From contig JAHEJV010000005.1 of NCBI GenBank assembly GCA_024638705.1, positions 1 to 45,800 on the forward strand: a stretch of 45,800 nucleotides of DNA, read 5' to 3'. The position numbers and the translations under genes are program-made. Below the pieces are notes generated by a model. That model saw nothing but the letters and a program-made list of their open reading frames with translations, was not told where the DNA came from and did not search any database. The stretch comes from Deltaproteobacteria bacterium. Its GTDB lineage: Bacteria > Myxococcota_A > UBA9160 > SMWR01. The first letter of the stretch is position 1. Every line of letters begins with the position of its first letter. Below, piece after piece: positions 25,242 to 35,286 of this stretch.

Positions 25242-25375
25242 GCGGCCGGGATTTCTTCCGGCCAACTCAGCGCAGCAGGCCGCGCGATAGTCAGCTTCCG
25301 CGGCGCTCCAGCCTCACCTCGGCTTGGTACTCCGGAGAAACAGGCGAGCCATTGGCCGGAGGAAATGCCGGTCGA
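25242..25375 (-). repeat. Palindromic element copy 2 (E2), inverted relative to E1
   Basis: Arms 25251-25265 (atttcttccggccaa) and 25352-25366 (ttggccggaggaaat) pair with one mismatch; ccggg/gccgg extends them. Read on the minus strand, E2 starts with tcctccggccaatggctcgc, identical to E1, and ends with ctgcgctgagttggcc, close to E1's ctgcgcttcagttggcc. The cores are 116 and 118 bp but their centres differ, so these are two diverged members of one family. Confidence 0.85.
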
Positions 25376-25455
25376 CCGCGACGCTCTCCGAAGATCCGAA
25401 CGGTAACCACTCGGGTTCGGACCGTATACGAAAACGGGCCGAACAGAATCACGAC

Positions 25456-26163
25456 CTAACGCGTCGGGGGGGTGAAGAAGCGGACCGGCCAGTTGCGGCG
25501 GGTGGCTTCTCGGTAGAGCATCGGATCGGGATTGGTGGCGACGGGGTGGCCGACGAGGTCCATCAGGGGGCGGTCGGTGATCGAGTCGGTGTAGAAGAAG
25601 CTCTTCGCGAGATCGATCCCTTCGTCCTCGATCAACTGCTGCACCCAGTAGATCTTCCCCTCCTCGAAGCAGATCGGCTCGATCACGCGCCCCGTGAACA
25701 GCCCCCCCTCCACTTCGAGCCGCGTGTAGAGCATGTGCGCGATGCCGAGCCGCTCGGCGAGCGGGCGCACCACGAACTTCGTCGCGCCCGAGACGATCGC
25801 GACGACGTGCCCTGCCTCCTGGTGATCGCGCACCAGCTTCGCGGCCTCGGGATAGAGCGCCGGCATCACGAGCTGATCGAACCAGTTGGCGGCCTGCGCT
25901 TCGAGGTCGGCTTCGCGCTGCCCGCGAAATTCCTGCATCAGCGACTTCGTCCAGCTCTGGATGTCGAGGACGCCGAGCTTGTACTGGAGATAGGTGGCGA
26001 CGCCCTTCGCCAGCTCGAGATTGCCGATCTCGCCCTGGCGGTAGCGGTGCTTCATCCACAGGCTGCCCGAGTTCTCGGCGATCAGCGTCTTGTCGAGGTC
26101 GAAGAACGCGCCGATCCGAGGGCGACGACGGGACGTCTTCTGGACGACGGCGGAAGCGGCCAT
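25456..26163 (-). CDS. HAD-superfamily IB phosphatase (SerB-like)
   Basis: 235 aa. HAD motif I is IGAFFDLDKTLIAENSGS with the two catalytic aspartates, motif II is VAIVSGATKFVV and the motif III/IV region is FFYTDSITDRPLMDLVGHPV. The cap is helical, and the ending YREATRRNWPVRFF is typical of the HAD-IB group that includes phosphoserine phosphatase and CicA. The substrate is not determined. It lies 23 bp downstream of rodA on the same strand, as the last gene of the mre/mrd cluster, which hints at a cell-envelope or lipid phosphate substrate, as inference only. Confidence 0.9.
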   Translation of the reverse strand: MAASAVVQKTSRRRPRIGAFFDLDKTLIAENSGSLWMKHRYRQGEIGNLELAKGVATYLQYKLGVLDIQSWTKSLMQEFRGQREADLEAQAANWFDQLVMPALYPEAAKLVRDHQEAGHVVAIVSGATKFVVRPLAERLGIAHMLYTRLEVEGGLFTGRVIEPICFEEGKIYWVQQLIEDEGIDLAKSFFYTDSITDRPLMDLVGHPVATNPDPMLYREATRRNWPVRFFTPPTR

Positions 26164-26186
26164 GGCGGAAGCCTAGGTCAGCGGCG

Positions 26187-27284
26187 CTAGAAGACGTAGC
26201 GTCGCATCGACACGTTCATCAGCAGCCCGAGCAGCGCGAAGGTGACGACGAGCGCCGACCCGCCGTAGGAGAAGAGCGGGAGCGGCACGCCGATGACCGG
26301 CGCGAGCCCGATCACCATCGCGATGTTGAGCACCGCGGGCCAGAACAGACACCCGACCACCCCGACGGCGAGCAGGGCCCCGAAGTCGTCCTTCGAATTG
26401 CGCGCGACGACGAGCCCCCAGATGAGGAGCGTCACGTAGAGCGTGAGCGTCACGCAGGTGCCGACGAAGCCCCACTCTTCGGCGAGCACCGAGAAGGCGA
26501 AGTCGGTGTGCTGGGTGGGGAGGAAGCGGAGCTGGGTCTGGGTGCCTTCGCCGTAGCCGCTGCCGAGCACGCCGCCCGAACCGATCGCGATGCGCGACTG
26601 GGTCGCCTGGTAGCCCGACGCCAATGGATCGCGCCCCGGGTCGACGACGACCAGGATGCGCTCCTTCTGATAGTCGGCGAGGCCGAAGGTCCACAGCGCG
26701 GCGAGCGCGGCGACGCCGACGGCGGCGATGGCGAGCCACGCGCGGAACGGGATCCGCACGAGGGCGAAGTAGGTGCTGCCGACGAGGAGCGTCAGGAGAG
26801 CCACGCCCATGTCGCCCTGGGCCACGATCAGCGCGACGGGCACCGCGATGATCGCGCCGGGCCACACGAGTTCGCGCAGCCTCGTCGTCTGGCCCGGCGG
26901 GTAGCGCTGGAAATAACGCGCCAGGCCGAGCACGAGCGCCACCTTCGCCAGCTCCGAGGGCTGGACGCGGCCGCCGAAGAGCCAGCTCTGCGAGCCGCGC
27001 GTGACGGGCGCGAGCACGAGCGTCAGGGCGAGGAGTCCGATCGCAATGCAGAAGGCGGGCAACGCGAGCCGCTCGAAGTGCCGATAGTCGACGGCGGCAC
27101 AAACCATCGCGACGGTCATCCCGAGACCGAGCGAGAAGAGCTGACGCCGCATTTCGTCGGACAGGCCGTCGGGCGTCGAGGTCGCCGAGGAGAGGTTCAC
27201 CAGACCGAAGACCGTCAGGATGGTGATCAGGCCGAGGAGCGTCCAGTCGAAGTTCTGGATCGAGCGGCGGTCAATGCCCAGCAA
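26187..27284 (-). CDS. rodA: Rod shape-determining peptidoglycan glycosyltransferase RodA
   Basis: 365-aa SEDS-family polytopic membrane protein (about ten segments) that polymerises lipid II during elongation with PBP2. Start taken as TTG at 27284 because GGAGG lies six bases upstream; it overlaps the mrdA stop by 14 bp. Conserved parts are GSQSWLFGGRVQPSELAKVA, QGDMGVALLTLLVGS, GYGEGTQTQLRFLPTQHTDF (catalytic-loop region), SVLAEEWGFVG and GVPLPLFSYGGSALV. Third-from-last step of the mreBCD-mrdA-rodA cluster order. Confidence 0.95.
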   Translation of the reverse strand: MLGIDRRSIQNFDWTLLGLITILTVFGLVNLSSATSTPDGLSDEMRRQLFSLGLGMTVAMVCAAVDYRHFERLALPAFCIAIGLLALTLVLAPVTRGSQSWLFGGRVQPSELAKVALVLGLARYFQRYPPGQTTRLRELVWPGAIIAVPVALIVAQGDMGVALLTLLVGSTYFALVRIPFRAWLAIAAVGVAALAALWTFGLADYQKERILVVVDPGRDPLASGYQATQSRIAIGSGGVLGSGYGEGTQTQLRFLPTQHTDFAFSVLAEEWGFVGTCVTLTLYVTLLIWGLVVARNSKDDFGALLAVGVVGCLFWPAVLNIAMVIGLAPVIGVPLPLFSYGGSALVVTFALLGLLMNVSMRRYVF

Positions 27285-29178
27285 CGGGAACCTCCACGAA
27301 GGCCACCTCGGCGGGGATCTGCTGAACCGCGCGTTTCTCGAAATAGCGCGCCAGCACCTTCTGCACGATCGGCCCCGCGGCCGACCCGCCGTGGCCGCCG
27401 TGCTCGACGATCGCCGCGACCGCGATCTCCGGCGCATCGGCCGGAGCGAAGCCGACGAACCAGGCGTGGTCGCGCAGCTCGAAGGCGATCTCGTCCTCAT
27501 CGAGATGTTCGGTGTGCTTGAGGCCGACCACCTGCGAGGTGCCCGTCTTCCCCGCGACCTTCACACCCTCGACGCGCGCTCGCCCGCCCGTGCCGCCGAC
27601 GTCGTGAACGACCCCGGTGAGTGCCTCGCGCACGATGTCGAGGTGCTCGCGATTCACCGGAACGCGGCCGTTCTCTTCCGGCTCGGGTCCGTCGACGAGG
27701 CGTCCCTCGGCGTCGGCCACGCGCAAGACCAGCCGCGGCCGGACCAACGTGCCGCCGTTGGCGATCGCGGCGTAGGACACCGCGAGCTGGAGCGGCGTGG
27801 CGAGGTTGAAGCCCTGCCCGATCGACGTCGAGATCGTCTCGCCGGGCACCCACTTCTCCTTGAACCGCCGCTCCTTCCACGCGCTCGTCGGCACCAGGCC
27901 GGCCATCTCCTGGGGCAGGCGGATGCCCGTGCGACGGCCGAGATTGAATCCGCGCGCGAAGAACGCGAGGCGATCGACGCCGAGCTCCCGGCCGAGGTGG
28001 TAGAAGTAGACGTCGCACGACCGGACCAGCGCCTCGCGCATGTCCACCCAACCGTGGCCGGCGCGCTTCCAGCAGCGGTAGGTGCGCCGGTGCAGGCGGT
28101 AGTGGCCGGGGCAGAAGACCTTCTTCTTCGGATCGACGAGCCCCTCTTCGAGCCCCGCCGCGGCGACGAAGGCCTTGTAGGTGGAGCCGGGCGGATACTG
28201 GCCGGAGATCGCGCGGTTCTGGATCGGTTTCCAGCGATCCTTCGTCAGGTAGTTCCACGTCTCCGTGTCGATGCCACCGGCGAAGTCGTTCGGGTCGAAG
28301 CCGGGCTTGGACGCCATCGCGAGCACGTCGCCGTTGTGAACGTCGAGCGCGACGATGGCGCCGATCTTCGGCAGCTCACCGATCACCTCGGGCAGGAAGG
28401 CCGACTCCGCGGCCTCCTGGAGATCGAGGTCGAGCGTGAGCTGCACGCTGCCGCCCGGGACGGGCCGGATCTCGTCGAGCGTGCCGACGACGCGTCCGGC
28501 CACGTCGACGATCTGATTCCTTCCGCCGGCGCGGCCGCGCAACGCCTCCTGCCGGAGGCGTTCGATGCCGGCCTGCCCGATCACCTCGCCTGGGCGATAG
28601 TCGGCGAACTCGCGCGTCTCGAGCTGCGACGCCTGGATCTCCCCGATGAAGCCGAGAACGTGCGCGGCGAGGTCGCGCGCGACGTAGTGACGACGCGGTC
28701 GCACGTCGGTGACGACGCCGGAGAGCGCGTAGAGATGCGACTCGACCCTCGCGAGCTGGTCGTAGGTGAGGTCGCCGGCGAGGCGGATCGGCTGGAAGCG
28801 GCGGCGTCCGCGCGGCGTGCCGACCTTCTGGATCACCGTCTCGGCGTCGGTGTCGATCAGCTGCGCCAGCGCGGGGAACACGACGTCGGCGTGCCGCACG
28901 TCGTTCGGCATCACCTGCACGCCGAAGGCGGGGCGCGTCGTGGCGAGCACGCGCCCGTCGCGGTCGAGGATGTCGCCACGCGGTGCCTCGAGGCGCACCG
29001 TGCGCACCGAGTTGCGCACCGAACGCAGCCGCAGATCGTCGGTCTGGATCACCTGGAGCTGGAAGAAGCGGCCGAAGAAGATCGCGAACACGACGAGGAT
29101 GAACGCGGCGATCCACGGGATGCGCCCGTGGAGCTCGGAGTCGCCCCCGCTGCCGAAGCGGCGATCGGGACTCCTCAC
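27271..29178 (-). CDS. mrdA: Penicillin-binding protein 2 (peptidoglycan transpeptidase)
   Basis: 635 aa from a GTG at 29178 overlapping the mreD stop (GTGA). One N-terminal membrane anchor (WIAAFILVVFAIFFG), then the PBP dimerisation domain (APRGDILDRDGRVLATTRPA), then the transpeptidase domain. The latter has SxxK as PPGSTYKAF, the second motif SCD in VRSCDVYFYHLG (E. coli PBP2 also has SxD) and KTGTSQ. The class B enzyme crosslinks side-wall peptidoglycan with RodA. Its gene order with mreD and rodA is the classical elongasome cluster. Confidence 0.96.
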   Translation of the reverse strand: MRSPDRRFGSGGDSELHGRIPWIAAFILVVFAIFFGRFFQLQVIQTDDLRLRSVRNSVRTVRLEAPRGDILDRDGRVLATTRPAFGVQVMPNDVRHADVVFPALAQLIDTDAETVIQKVGTPRGRRRFQPIRLAGDLTYDQLARVESHLYALSGVVTDVRPRRHYVARDLAAHVLGFIGEIQASQLETREFADYRPGEVIGQAGIERLRQEALRGRAGGRNQIVDVAGRVVGTLDEIRPVPGGSVQLTLDLDLQEAAESAFLPEVIGELPKIGAIVALDVHNGDVLAMASKPGFDPNDFAGGIDTETWNYLTKDRWKPIQNRAISGQYPPGSTYKAFVAAAGLEEGLVDPKKKVFCPGHYRLHRRTYRCWKRAGHGWVDMREALVRSCDVYFYHLGRELGVDRLAFFARGFNLGRRTGIRLPQEMAGLVPTSAWKERRFKEKWVPGETISTSIGQGFNLATPLQLAVSYAAIANGGTLVRPRLVLRVADAEGRLVDGPEPEENGRVPVNREHLDIVREALTGVVHDVGGTGGRARVEGVKVAGKTGTSQVVGLKHTEHLDEDEIAFELRDHAWFVGFAPADAPEIAVAAIVEHGGHGGSAAGPIVQKVLARYFEKRAVQQIPAEVAFVEVPVAGH

Positions 29179-29714
29179 GAGGCCCACCGCCGGGTTTCGA
29201 GGCGCAGCAGGCGTCGGCTCTTGTCGTCGCCCGCGACCCAGGCGGCGACGACCGCGACGGCCGTCGTGACCATCGGCGCGAGGATCGCGTTCACGAGCAT
29301 GAGCGGAACGAGCGTCGCGGGACGCAACCAGTCGAAGCCGGCGCCCGGCGTGAAGAAGGAAGTGAGCGCGGTGAGCGCGGTCGCGTGCGCAGCGGTCAGC
29401 GCGGCGGCGAAGAGCATGCGGGATAACACGCCGGCGAGACTGACATGCACCGAGAGCACGCGCGACGCCGCGAACGCCACCACCGAGAGCAGCGCGTGCT
29501 GCCCGAGCAGCCCGGCCGAGAAGAGATCGACGACGAAGCCGCAGCCCGCGGCGAGTACGAGGCCGGTCGCCGGGTTGCGCCAGCACAGCGACAGCCCGAG
29601 CACGACGAGCAGCGCGAGGTCGGGTCGGAAGGCGGCCGGGAAATAGGGCGCGAGGGCGCCCTGGAGCATCGGCACGACGAATACCAGGATCACGATCCCG
29701 GCGACGCGCTTCAC
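29175..29714 (-). CDS. mreD: Rod shape-determining protein MreD
   Basis: 179 aa from the GTG at 29714 (VKRVAGIVILVFVVPML), with GGGAG seven bases upstream. The track start at 29780 would overlap mreC by 44 bp and add an Arg-rich lead, so it is less likely. Five to six hydrophobic segments, RPDLALLVVLGLSL and GFVVDLFSAGLLGQHALLS are typical of MreD. Membrane component linking MreC to MreB. Confidence 0.9.
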   Translation of the reverse strand: MKRVAGIVILVFVVPMLQGALAPYFPAAFRPDLALLVVLGLSLCWRNPATGLVLAAGCGFVVDLFSAGLLGQHALLSVVAFAASRVLSVHVSLAGVLSRMLFAAALTAAHATALTALTSFFTPGAGFDWLRPATLVPLMLVNAILAPMVTTAVAVVAAWVAGDDKSRRLLRLETRRWAS

Positions 29715-29736
29715 GAGGCGCTCCCGGCGACGCGCG

Positions 29737-30639
29737 TCACGGCGTGTCGGCCGCGGCGAGCTCGTCGTCCGCGAGATCACCCGTGCCGGTGGCGTAGAGG
29801 AGGTCCATCGTCGGACCGCGCCGGAGCATCACGAAGACCTGCTCCAGCCGGCCGAAGTCGACCGCCGGCTCGACGGTCGCCACGCGCAGGAGCTGCGCGC
29901 CTTCGGGCTCGACTTCCGTGATCACGCCCACGCGCAGGCCTTTCGGGAACACGCCGCCGAGACCGGAAGTGATCAGGAGGTCGCCCTTCGCCACGTCGGC
30001 ATCGCGTCCGATGAACTCGAAGACGAGACCGTCGCCGTTGCCGCGCACCATCCCGCGCGACCGACTGCGCTGCACCACCGCGCCGACCGCGCTCTGGTGG
30101 TCGATCAACAGCATGCCCTTCGCGGCGTTGCGCGACGTCGCGGTGATCAGGCCGACGAGCCCCTGCTCGGAGATCAGCGGCATGCCCGAGTGGACGCCGT
30201 GGTTGCGACCGCGGTCGAGCAGCACCGAGCGGAACCAGGTCGACGCATCGAGGCCGACCAGCTCGGTCGGCAGCATCGGCACGTCGAACTCCTCGCGCAT
30301 CTCGGCGATGCGATCGAGGCGCCCGCTGGTCTTGAGCGCCTCCGAGAGCTGGAGATTCGTCTCCTCGAGCGCGGCGATGCGCTCCTCGAGCGCTTCGTTC
30401 TCGCGGTTCACGTCGACGAGCGCGACGTACTCGTCCCACGAGCCGCGCGCCACCTCGAGCGGAAACGCGACCATCTTCTGGACCGGCACCGCGACGTCGA
30501 GGACGAGCCCACTCCACCACGAGAGCTCACGGCCGCCCTCGGTCCGGGCGCGCCGGTCCACCACCATGTTGATGAGCGCCACCCCGACCAGCACGGCGGC
30601 CAGCCCGGCGAGGAGCATCCGACTTCGGATCTCTGTCAT
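29737..30639 (-). CDS. mreC: Rod shape-determining protein MreC
   Basis: 300 aa. A single membrane anchor (MLLAGLAAVLVGVALINMVV) is followed by a coiled coil at ~75-110 (RENEALEERIAALEETNLQL). The periplasmic double beta-barrel comes next (RSVLLDRGRNHGVHSGMPLI, QGLVGLITATS, GDLLITSGLGGVFPKGLRVG). It scaffolds PBP2/RodA. The start lies 30 bp after mreB. The C-terminal tail (TGTGDLADDELAAADTP) is acidic. Confidence 0.95.
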   Translation of the reverse strand: MTEIRSRMLLAGLAAVLVGVALINMVVDRRARTEGGRELSWWSGLVLDVAVPVQKMVAFPLEVARGSWDEYVALVDVNRENEALEERIAALEETNLQLSEALKTSGRLDRIAEMREEFDVPMLPTELVGLDASTWFRSVLLDRGRNHGVHSGMPLISEQGLVGLITATSRNAAKGMLLIDHQSAVGAVVQRSRSRGMVRGNGDGLVFEFIGRDADVAKGDLLITSGLGGVFPKGLRVGVITEVEPEGAQLLRVATVEPAVDFGRLEQVFVMLRRGPTMDLLYATGTGDLADDELAAADTP

Positions 30640-30669
30640 GAAACCTGCGCCAGACCGGCGGCAGGAACG

Positions 30670-32114
<1,445 letters not shown>

Positions 32115-33629
32115 ATGCTTCGATTCATGCGCGGCGGACAGCGCTGGCTGACCTTCTTCATCGTGATCGGCGTCGGCGGCGTCTTCGCCGTCTTCCTCGG
32201 CCTCCAGGGGCCGATGAACTTCACCGCCACGCGAACCGTGGTGAAGGTCGGCCCGCACGAGTTCGGTCTGCAGGAGTTCGAGCGCGTGCGCGCCCGCCGC
32301 GAGGCCGCCATCCAGAACGAGCTGGGCGGCAACTTCGACGCCCGCGCCCTGCGCGACACGATCGACAACCTCGCCACCCGCGAGCTGGTCGACCAGGCCC
32401 TGCTCGCGCTGGCCGCGGAGGAGATAGGGCTCCAGGTGACGAAGTCGGAGATCGAACGGCTGGTCCTCTCCGACCCGACCTTCCGCGACGCCGACGGCCG
32501 CTTCGACCAGGAGCGCTTCGAAGACATCGTCGAGTACTCGTTCGGCAGCCAGCGCGCCTTCATGGACGATCAGCGCCTGATGCTGCTCGCCTACAAGATG
32601 CTGGGCCTACTGCGGTCCCAGCCCGAGGTGTCGCTCGGGGAGGCGCGCAGCGCGATCGAGCGCGAGCTCGAGCAGGTGAAGCTGGCCTTCGTGGCGATCG
32701 ACCCGGAAGACGGGGAAGCGGGGCTGGAGATCACTCCCGAGGCCGTCGCCCTGGCGCTCGAGACGCGCGCCGAGGAGGTCGCCGCGTACTACCGCGAGCA
32801 CGACGAGGAGTACAACCGCCCCGAGCGCGTGCGCGCCCGCCACGTCCTGCGCGCCGTCGACCGCAAGTCCTCCGACGAGGCCGTGGAGACGGCCCGCGCC
32901 GAGATCATCGCCGCGTCGTCGCGGCTGGCCCAGGGCGAGTCCTTCGAGGCGCTGGCCACCGAGCTCTCCCAGGATCCGGGCTCCCAGATCCGCGGCGGCG
33001 ACCTCGGCTTCTTCGCCCGCGGTCAGATGGTGCGCGAGTTCGAGGAGGTCGCGTTCTCGCTCGAACCGGGCGAGACGAGCGAGCCGGTGCGGTCCGACTT
33101 CGGCTTCCACCTGATCCGGGTCGAGGAGCGCGAAGAGGCCGTCAACCGACCGCTCGAGGAAGTGCGCGAGGAGATCGCGACGGCGATCCTGCGCGAGGAG
33201 GCGCTCCGCGAGGAGGCGAAGCGCGAGGCCGAAGCCCTCGCCGAACGCGTCGCGAACGGCGCGTCGCTCGAAGTGGCGGCCGCGGAGTCCGACCTCGAGT
33301 TCCGACGCAGCGGCTGGATCGCGCGACGGAGCAACGGGTTCGTGCCCGGTCTCGGCGCGTCCCCGGAGCTGCTCGCCACGGCGTTCACGCTCGAGCCGGG
33401 AACGAGCTCTCCCGAGGTCTTCGAGGTCGGCGATCGCTTTGCCCTCGTACAGGTCCTCGAACACCAGGACCCGGACCCCGAGCAGGTCGAGCCGCTCGTC
33501 GAGGCGAAACGCGAAGAGCTGCTCCAGGCGAAGCGCAACGACCGGACCGAGGCCTGGGTCAATCTGCGCCGCCAGGAGCTCACCGAATCGGGCGACCTGA
33601 TCGTGAACCTCGCCGCCATTCAGGGTTAG
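32115..33629 (+). CDS. PpiD/SurA-type membrane-anchored peptidyl-prolyl isomerase
   Basis: 504 aa. N-terminal membrane anchor ([20 protein letters not shown], ~11-30), then a SurA-N-like helical chaperone region (~45-220) with [21 protein letters not shown] parvulin domain follows at ~230-330 ([46 protein letters not shown]), then a long charged helical C-terminus. This matches PpiD, an inner-membrane foldase for proteins leaving the Sec translocon. Divergent from mreB. Periplasmic localisation is inferred from the anchor. Confidence 0.9.
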   Translation: MLRFMRGGQRWLTFFIVIGVGGVFAVFLGLQGPMNFTATRTVVKVGPHEFGLQEFERVRARREAAIQNELGGNFDARALRDTIDNLATRELVDQALLALAAEEIGLQVTKSEIERLVLSDPTFRDADGRFDQERFEDIVEYSFGSQRAFMDDQRLMLLAYKMLGLLRSQPEVSLGEARSAIERELEQVKLAFVAIDPEDGEAGLEITPEAVALALETRAEEVAAYYREHDEEYNRPERVRARHVLRAVDRKSSDEAVETARAEIIAASSRLAQGESFEALATELSQDPGSQIRGGDLGFFARGQMVREFEEVAFSLEPGETSEPVRSDFGFHLIRVEEREEAVNRPLEEVREEIATAILREEALREEAKREAEALAERVANGASLEVAAAESDLEFRRSGWIARRSNGFVPGLGASPELLATAFTLEPGTSSPEVFEVGDRFALVQVLEHQDPDPEQVEPLVEAKREELLQAKRNDRTEAWVNLRRQELTESGDLIVNLAAIQG

Positions 33630-33680
33630 GCCAGTGGGCGCCCCGCCGCGCCCATCCACCGACGCGAGGGGGAGGGCAGC

Positions 33681-34544
33681 GTGTCGACCGCCATTCCCGA
33701 CGCGACCCGAGATCGCGCTGTCGAGCGCACGCTCCTCGTCGAGGGGTTCGCGAACCTGGTCGTGCTCGTGGCGAAGGTCGTCGTCGGCGTGGCGACGTCG
33801 TCCGCGGCCGTGATCAGCGATGCGATCCACTCCCTCGCCGACCTCGCCAACAACGGGGTCGCCTTCGGCGCCGCTCGGCTCGCCGCCGCTCCGCCCGACC
33901 GCGAGCACCCCTACGGGCATCGCCGCTACGAGACCCTCGCCGTCTTCGCGCTCGCCACCCTGCTCGCCGTGCTCGCCGTCGAGATCGCTGCGCGCGGGCT
34001 CACCGCCGACCGCGAGGTCGTGCAGAGCGGTTGGACCCTGGCGCTGATGCTCGGCGTCCTGGGCGTGAACATCTCGATCGCTCTCTGGGAGGGCGCCCGC
34101 GCGCGTCGGCTCGATTCGGACCTCCTGCTCGCCGACGCGCGGCACACGCTCTCCGACGTGATGGTCACCGTCCTCGTGATCATCGGCTGGCAGCTCGCCG
34201 CGCGCGGTCATGTCTGGCTCGACTCCGCGCTCACGCTCTTCGTCGCCTTCCTGATCCTCACGCTCGCCTTCGGCCTGTTCCGTCGAGCGATCCCCGTGCT
34301 CGTCGATCACGTGGCGGTGGAGCCCGAAGAGCTCGAGGCGGCGGTCGACGCGGTGCCCGGCGTGCACTCGGTGCGCAGCGTGCGGTCGCGTACCGGCGCG
34401 AGCTCCCCGCGGATCGACGTCGTCGTCGCCGTCGAGGGAACACTCTCCACCGCCGAGTCCCACGACATCGCCGAGGCGATCGAGATCGAGCTGCGCCGCC
34501 GTTTCGACTCCGAGGACGTGACCGTCCACATCGAGCCGACCTAG
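33681..34544 (+). CDS. Cation diffusion facilitator (CDF) family transporter
   Basis: 287 aa from a GTG with GGGGGAGG upstream. About six membrane segments: the metal site in TM2 is SDAIHSLADLANN and in TM5 LLADARHTLSDVM; the conserved HPYGHRRYE lies in the loop after TM2. The C-terminal ~80 residues form the cytoplasmic ferredoxin-like domain (VDAVPGVHSVRSVRSR). It exports Zn(II), Fe(II) or similar divalent cations in exchange for protons; the ion is not evident. No sigma-54 site precedes it, so it probably lies just outside the stress island. Confidence 0.93.
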   Translation: MSTAIPDATRDRAVERTLLVEGFANLVVLVAKVVVGVATSSAAVISDAIHSLADLANNGVAFGAARLAAAPPDREHPYGHRRYETLAVFALATLLAVLAVEIAARGLTADREVVQSGWTLALMLGVLGVNISIALWEGARARRLDSDLLLADARHTLSDVMVTVLVIIGWQLAARGHVWLDSALTLFVAFLILTLAFGLFRRAIPVLVDHVAVEPEELEAAVDAVPGVHSVRSVRSRTGASSPRIDVVVAVEGTLSTAESHDIAEAIEIELRRRFDSEDVTVHIEPT

Positions 34545-34588
34545 CGGCGCGCATCGCTGCAGGGAAGGTGGGACTCCGCGCCCCAGTC

Positions 34589-34611
34589 TGTCCCGCACCG
34601 CCGCGAACGCT
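34589..34611 (+). promoter_or_regulatory. Candidate upstream activator site for the Yip1-USP operon
   Basis: TGTCCCGCAC followed after six bases by GAACGCT, 57-79 bp upstream of the predicted sigma-54 start. A very similar arrangement occurs inverted at 43203-43226. Activator identity is inferred. Confidence 0.35.
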
Positions 34612-34640
34612 GCGGCGAAGCTGCGTCCGCGGGCTCCCCA

Positions 34641-34657
34641 TTGGCACGACTCCTGCT
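34641..34657 (+). promoter_or_regulatory. Sigma-54 promoter
   Basis: ttggcacgactcctgct: exact TTGGCACG -24 box and TGC -12 box with GG-N10-GC spacing. Predicted start ~34668 leaves a 15-nt leader containing the AGGAGG of the next gene. Confidence 0.82.
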
Positions 34658-34682
34658 CTCGCCTGTCGGGAGGAGGTGCTGC

Positions 34683-35255
34683 ATGCAGGTCGAGGAAATC
34701 TCCGAGACGAGCGAGCCGACGGACGCGGCGCCGCGCAGCTTCGCCGCGCGCTTCTTCGGAGCGTTTCGCCTCGACGCCTCGGTCTTCGAAGAGGTCGAGC
34801 ACGACGCGAGCGCGCGTCCGCAGGCCGCGGCCGTGGTCACGATCGCGGGACTCGCGCGGGCGGTCCAGGTGCTGCCGGAGCAGGGCATTCTCGGCGCCGT
34901 GGCCAGCCTGGTCGCGGCCTGGGTGTTCTGGTTCGCGGTCGCCGCCGCCGTGACGGCGGTGGGTGTGCGCATCCTGCGCGCGACGTCGGACTACGACGAG
35001 GTGCTGCGCACCGTGGGCTTCGCCGGCGCCCCGCTGACCCTGCTCGCACTCGGCGTCCTGCCGCTCGGCCCCCTCGCCAGCGCGCTCACCCTCGTCGCGC
35101 ACGCCCTAGCCGTCACAGCGCTCGTCCTGGCCGTCCGCCAGGCCCTCGATGTCGACACGACGCGCGCCCTCGCTGTGTGCACCGGGGCGATCGCGCTCGG
35201 CCTCGGGCTGCTCCTCTTGCTGAGCGTCGTGTTCCTCGGTCGGGCGCTCGCCTAG
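34683..35255 (+). CDS. Yip1-like membrane protein
   Basis: 190 aa from the ATG at 34683 (GGGAGGAGG upstream); the track start would lie upstream of the sigma-54 promoter. N-terminal ~60 residues are polar/amphipathic (FAARFFGAFRLDASVFEEVE), followed by four to five hydrophobic segments (LVAAWVFWFAVAAAVTAVG, RTVGFAGAPLTLLALGVLPL). The pattern matches the YIP1 family, whose bacterial members are uncharacterised. It is 31 bp from the UspE-like gene and shares its sigma-54 promoter, so it belongs to the stress island. Confidence 0.72.
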   Translation: MQVEEISETSEPTDAAPRSFAARFFGAFRLDASVFEEVEHDASARPQAAAVVTIAGLARAVQVLPEQGILGAVASLVAAWVFWFAVAAAVTAVGVRILRATSDYDEVLRTVGFAGAPLTLLALGVLPLGPLASALTLVAHALAVTALVLAVRQALDVDTTRALAVCTGAIALGLGLLLLLSVVFLGRALA

Positions 35256-35286
35256 CGCCCGGCTCTCTGTCACCATGGAGGTCGCC

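Larger units (their letters stand above)
24925..25455. other. Gene-free region carrying palindromic elements
   Basis: 531 bp between trxA and the convergent HAD gene. ORFs drawn here on both strands (peptides such as SSGQWLA and WPEEIP) come from the inverted repeats and are not genes. Contents are the two repeat copies listed below, a direct repeat gcggccggg at 25211 and 25242, and a small hairpin (tccgaac/gttcgga) at about 25395-25421 that could end transcription of the HAD gene, though without a T-run. Confidence 0.75.

Noticed and set aside
24994-25375. CRISPR array
   Set aside because: The repeats are inverted, only two copies, with no regular spacers and no cas genes.
24981-25406. 141-aa plus-strand ORF and the minus-strand extension 25208-26059
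   Set aside because: The peptides (SSGQWLA, WPEEIP) repeat on both strands because of the palindromic elements; no independent coding evidence.
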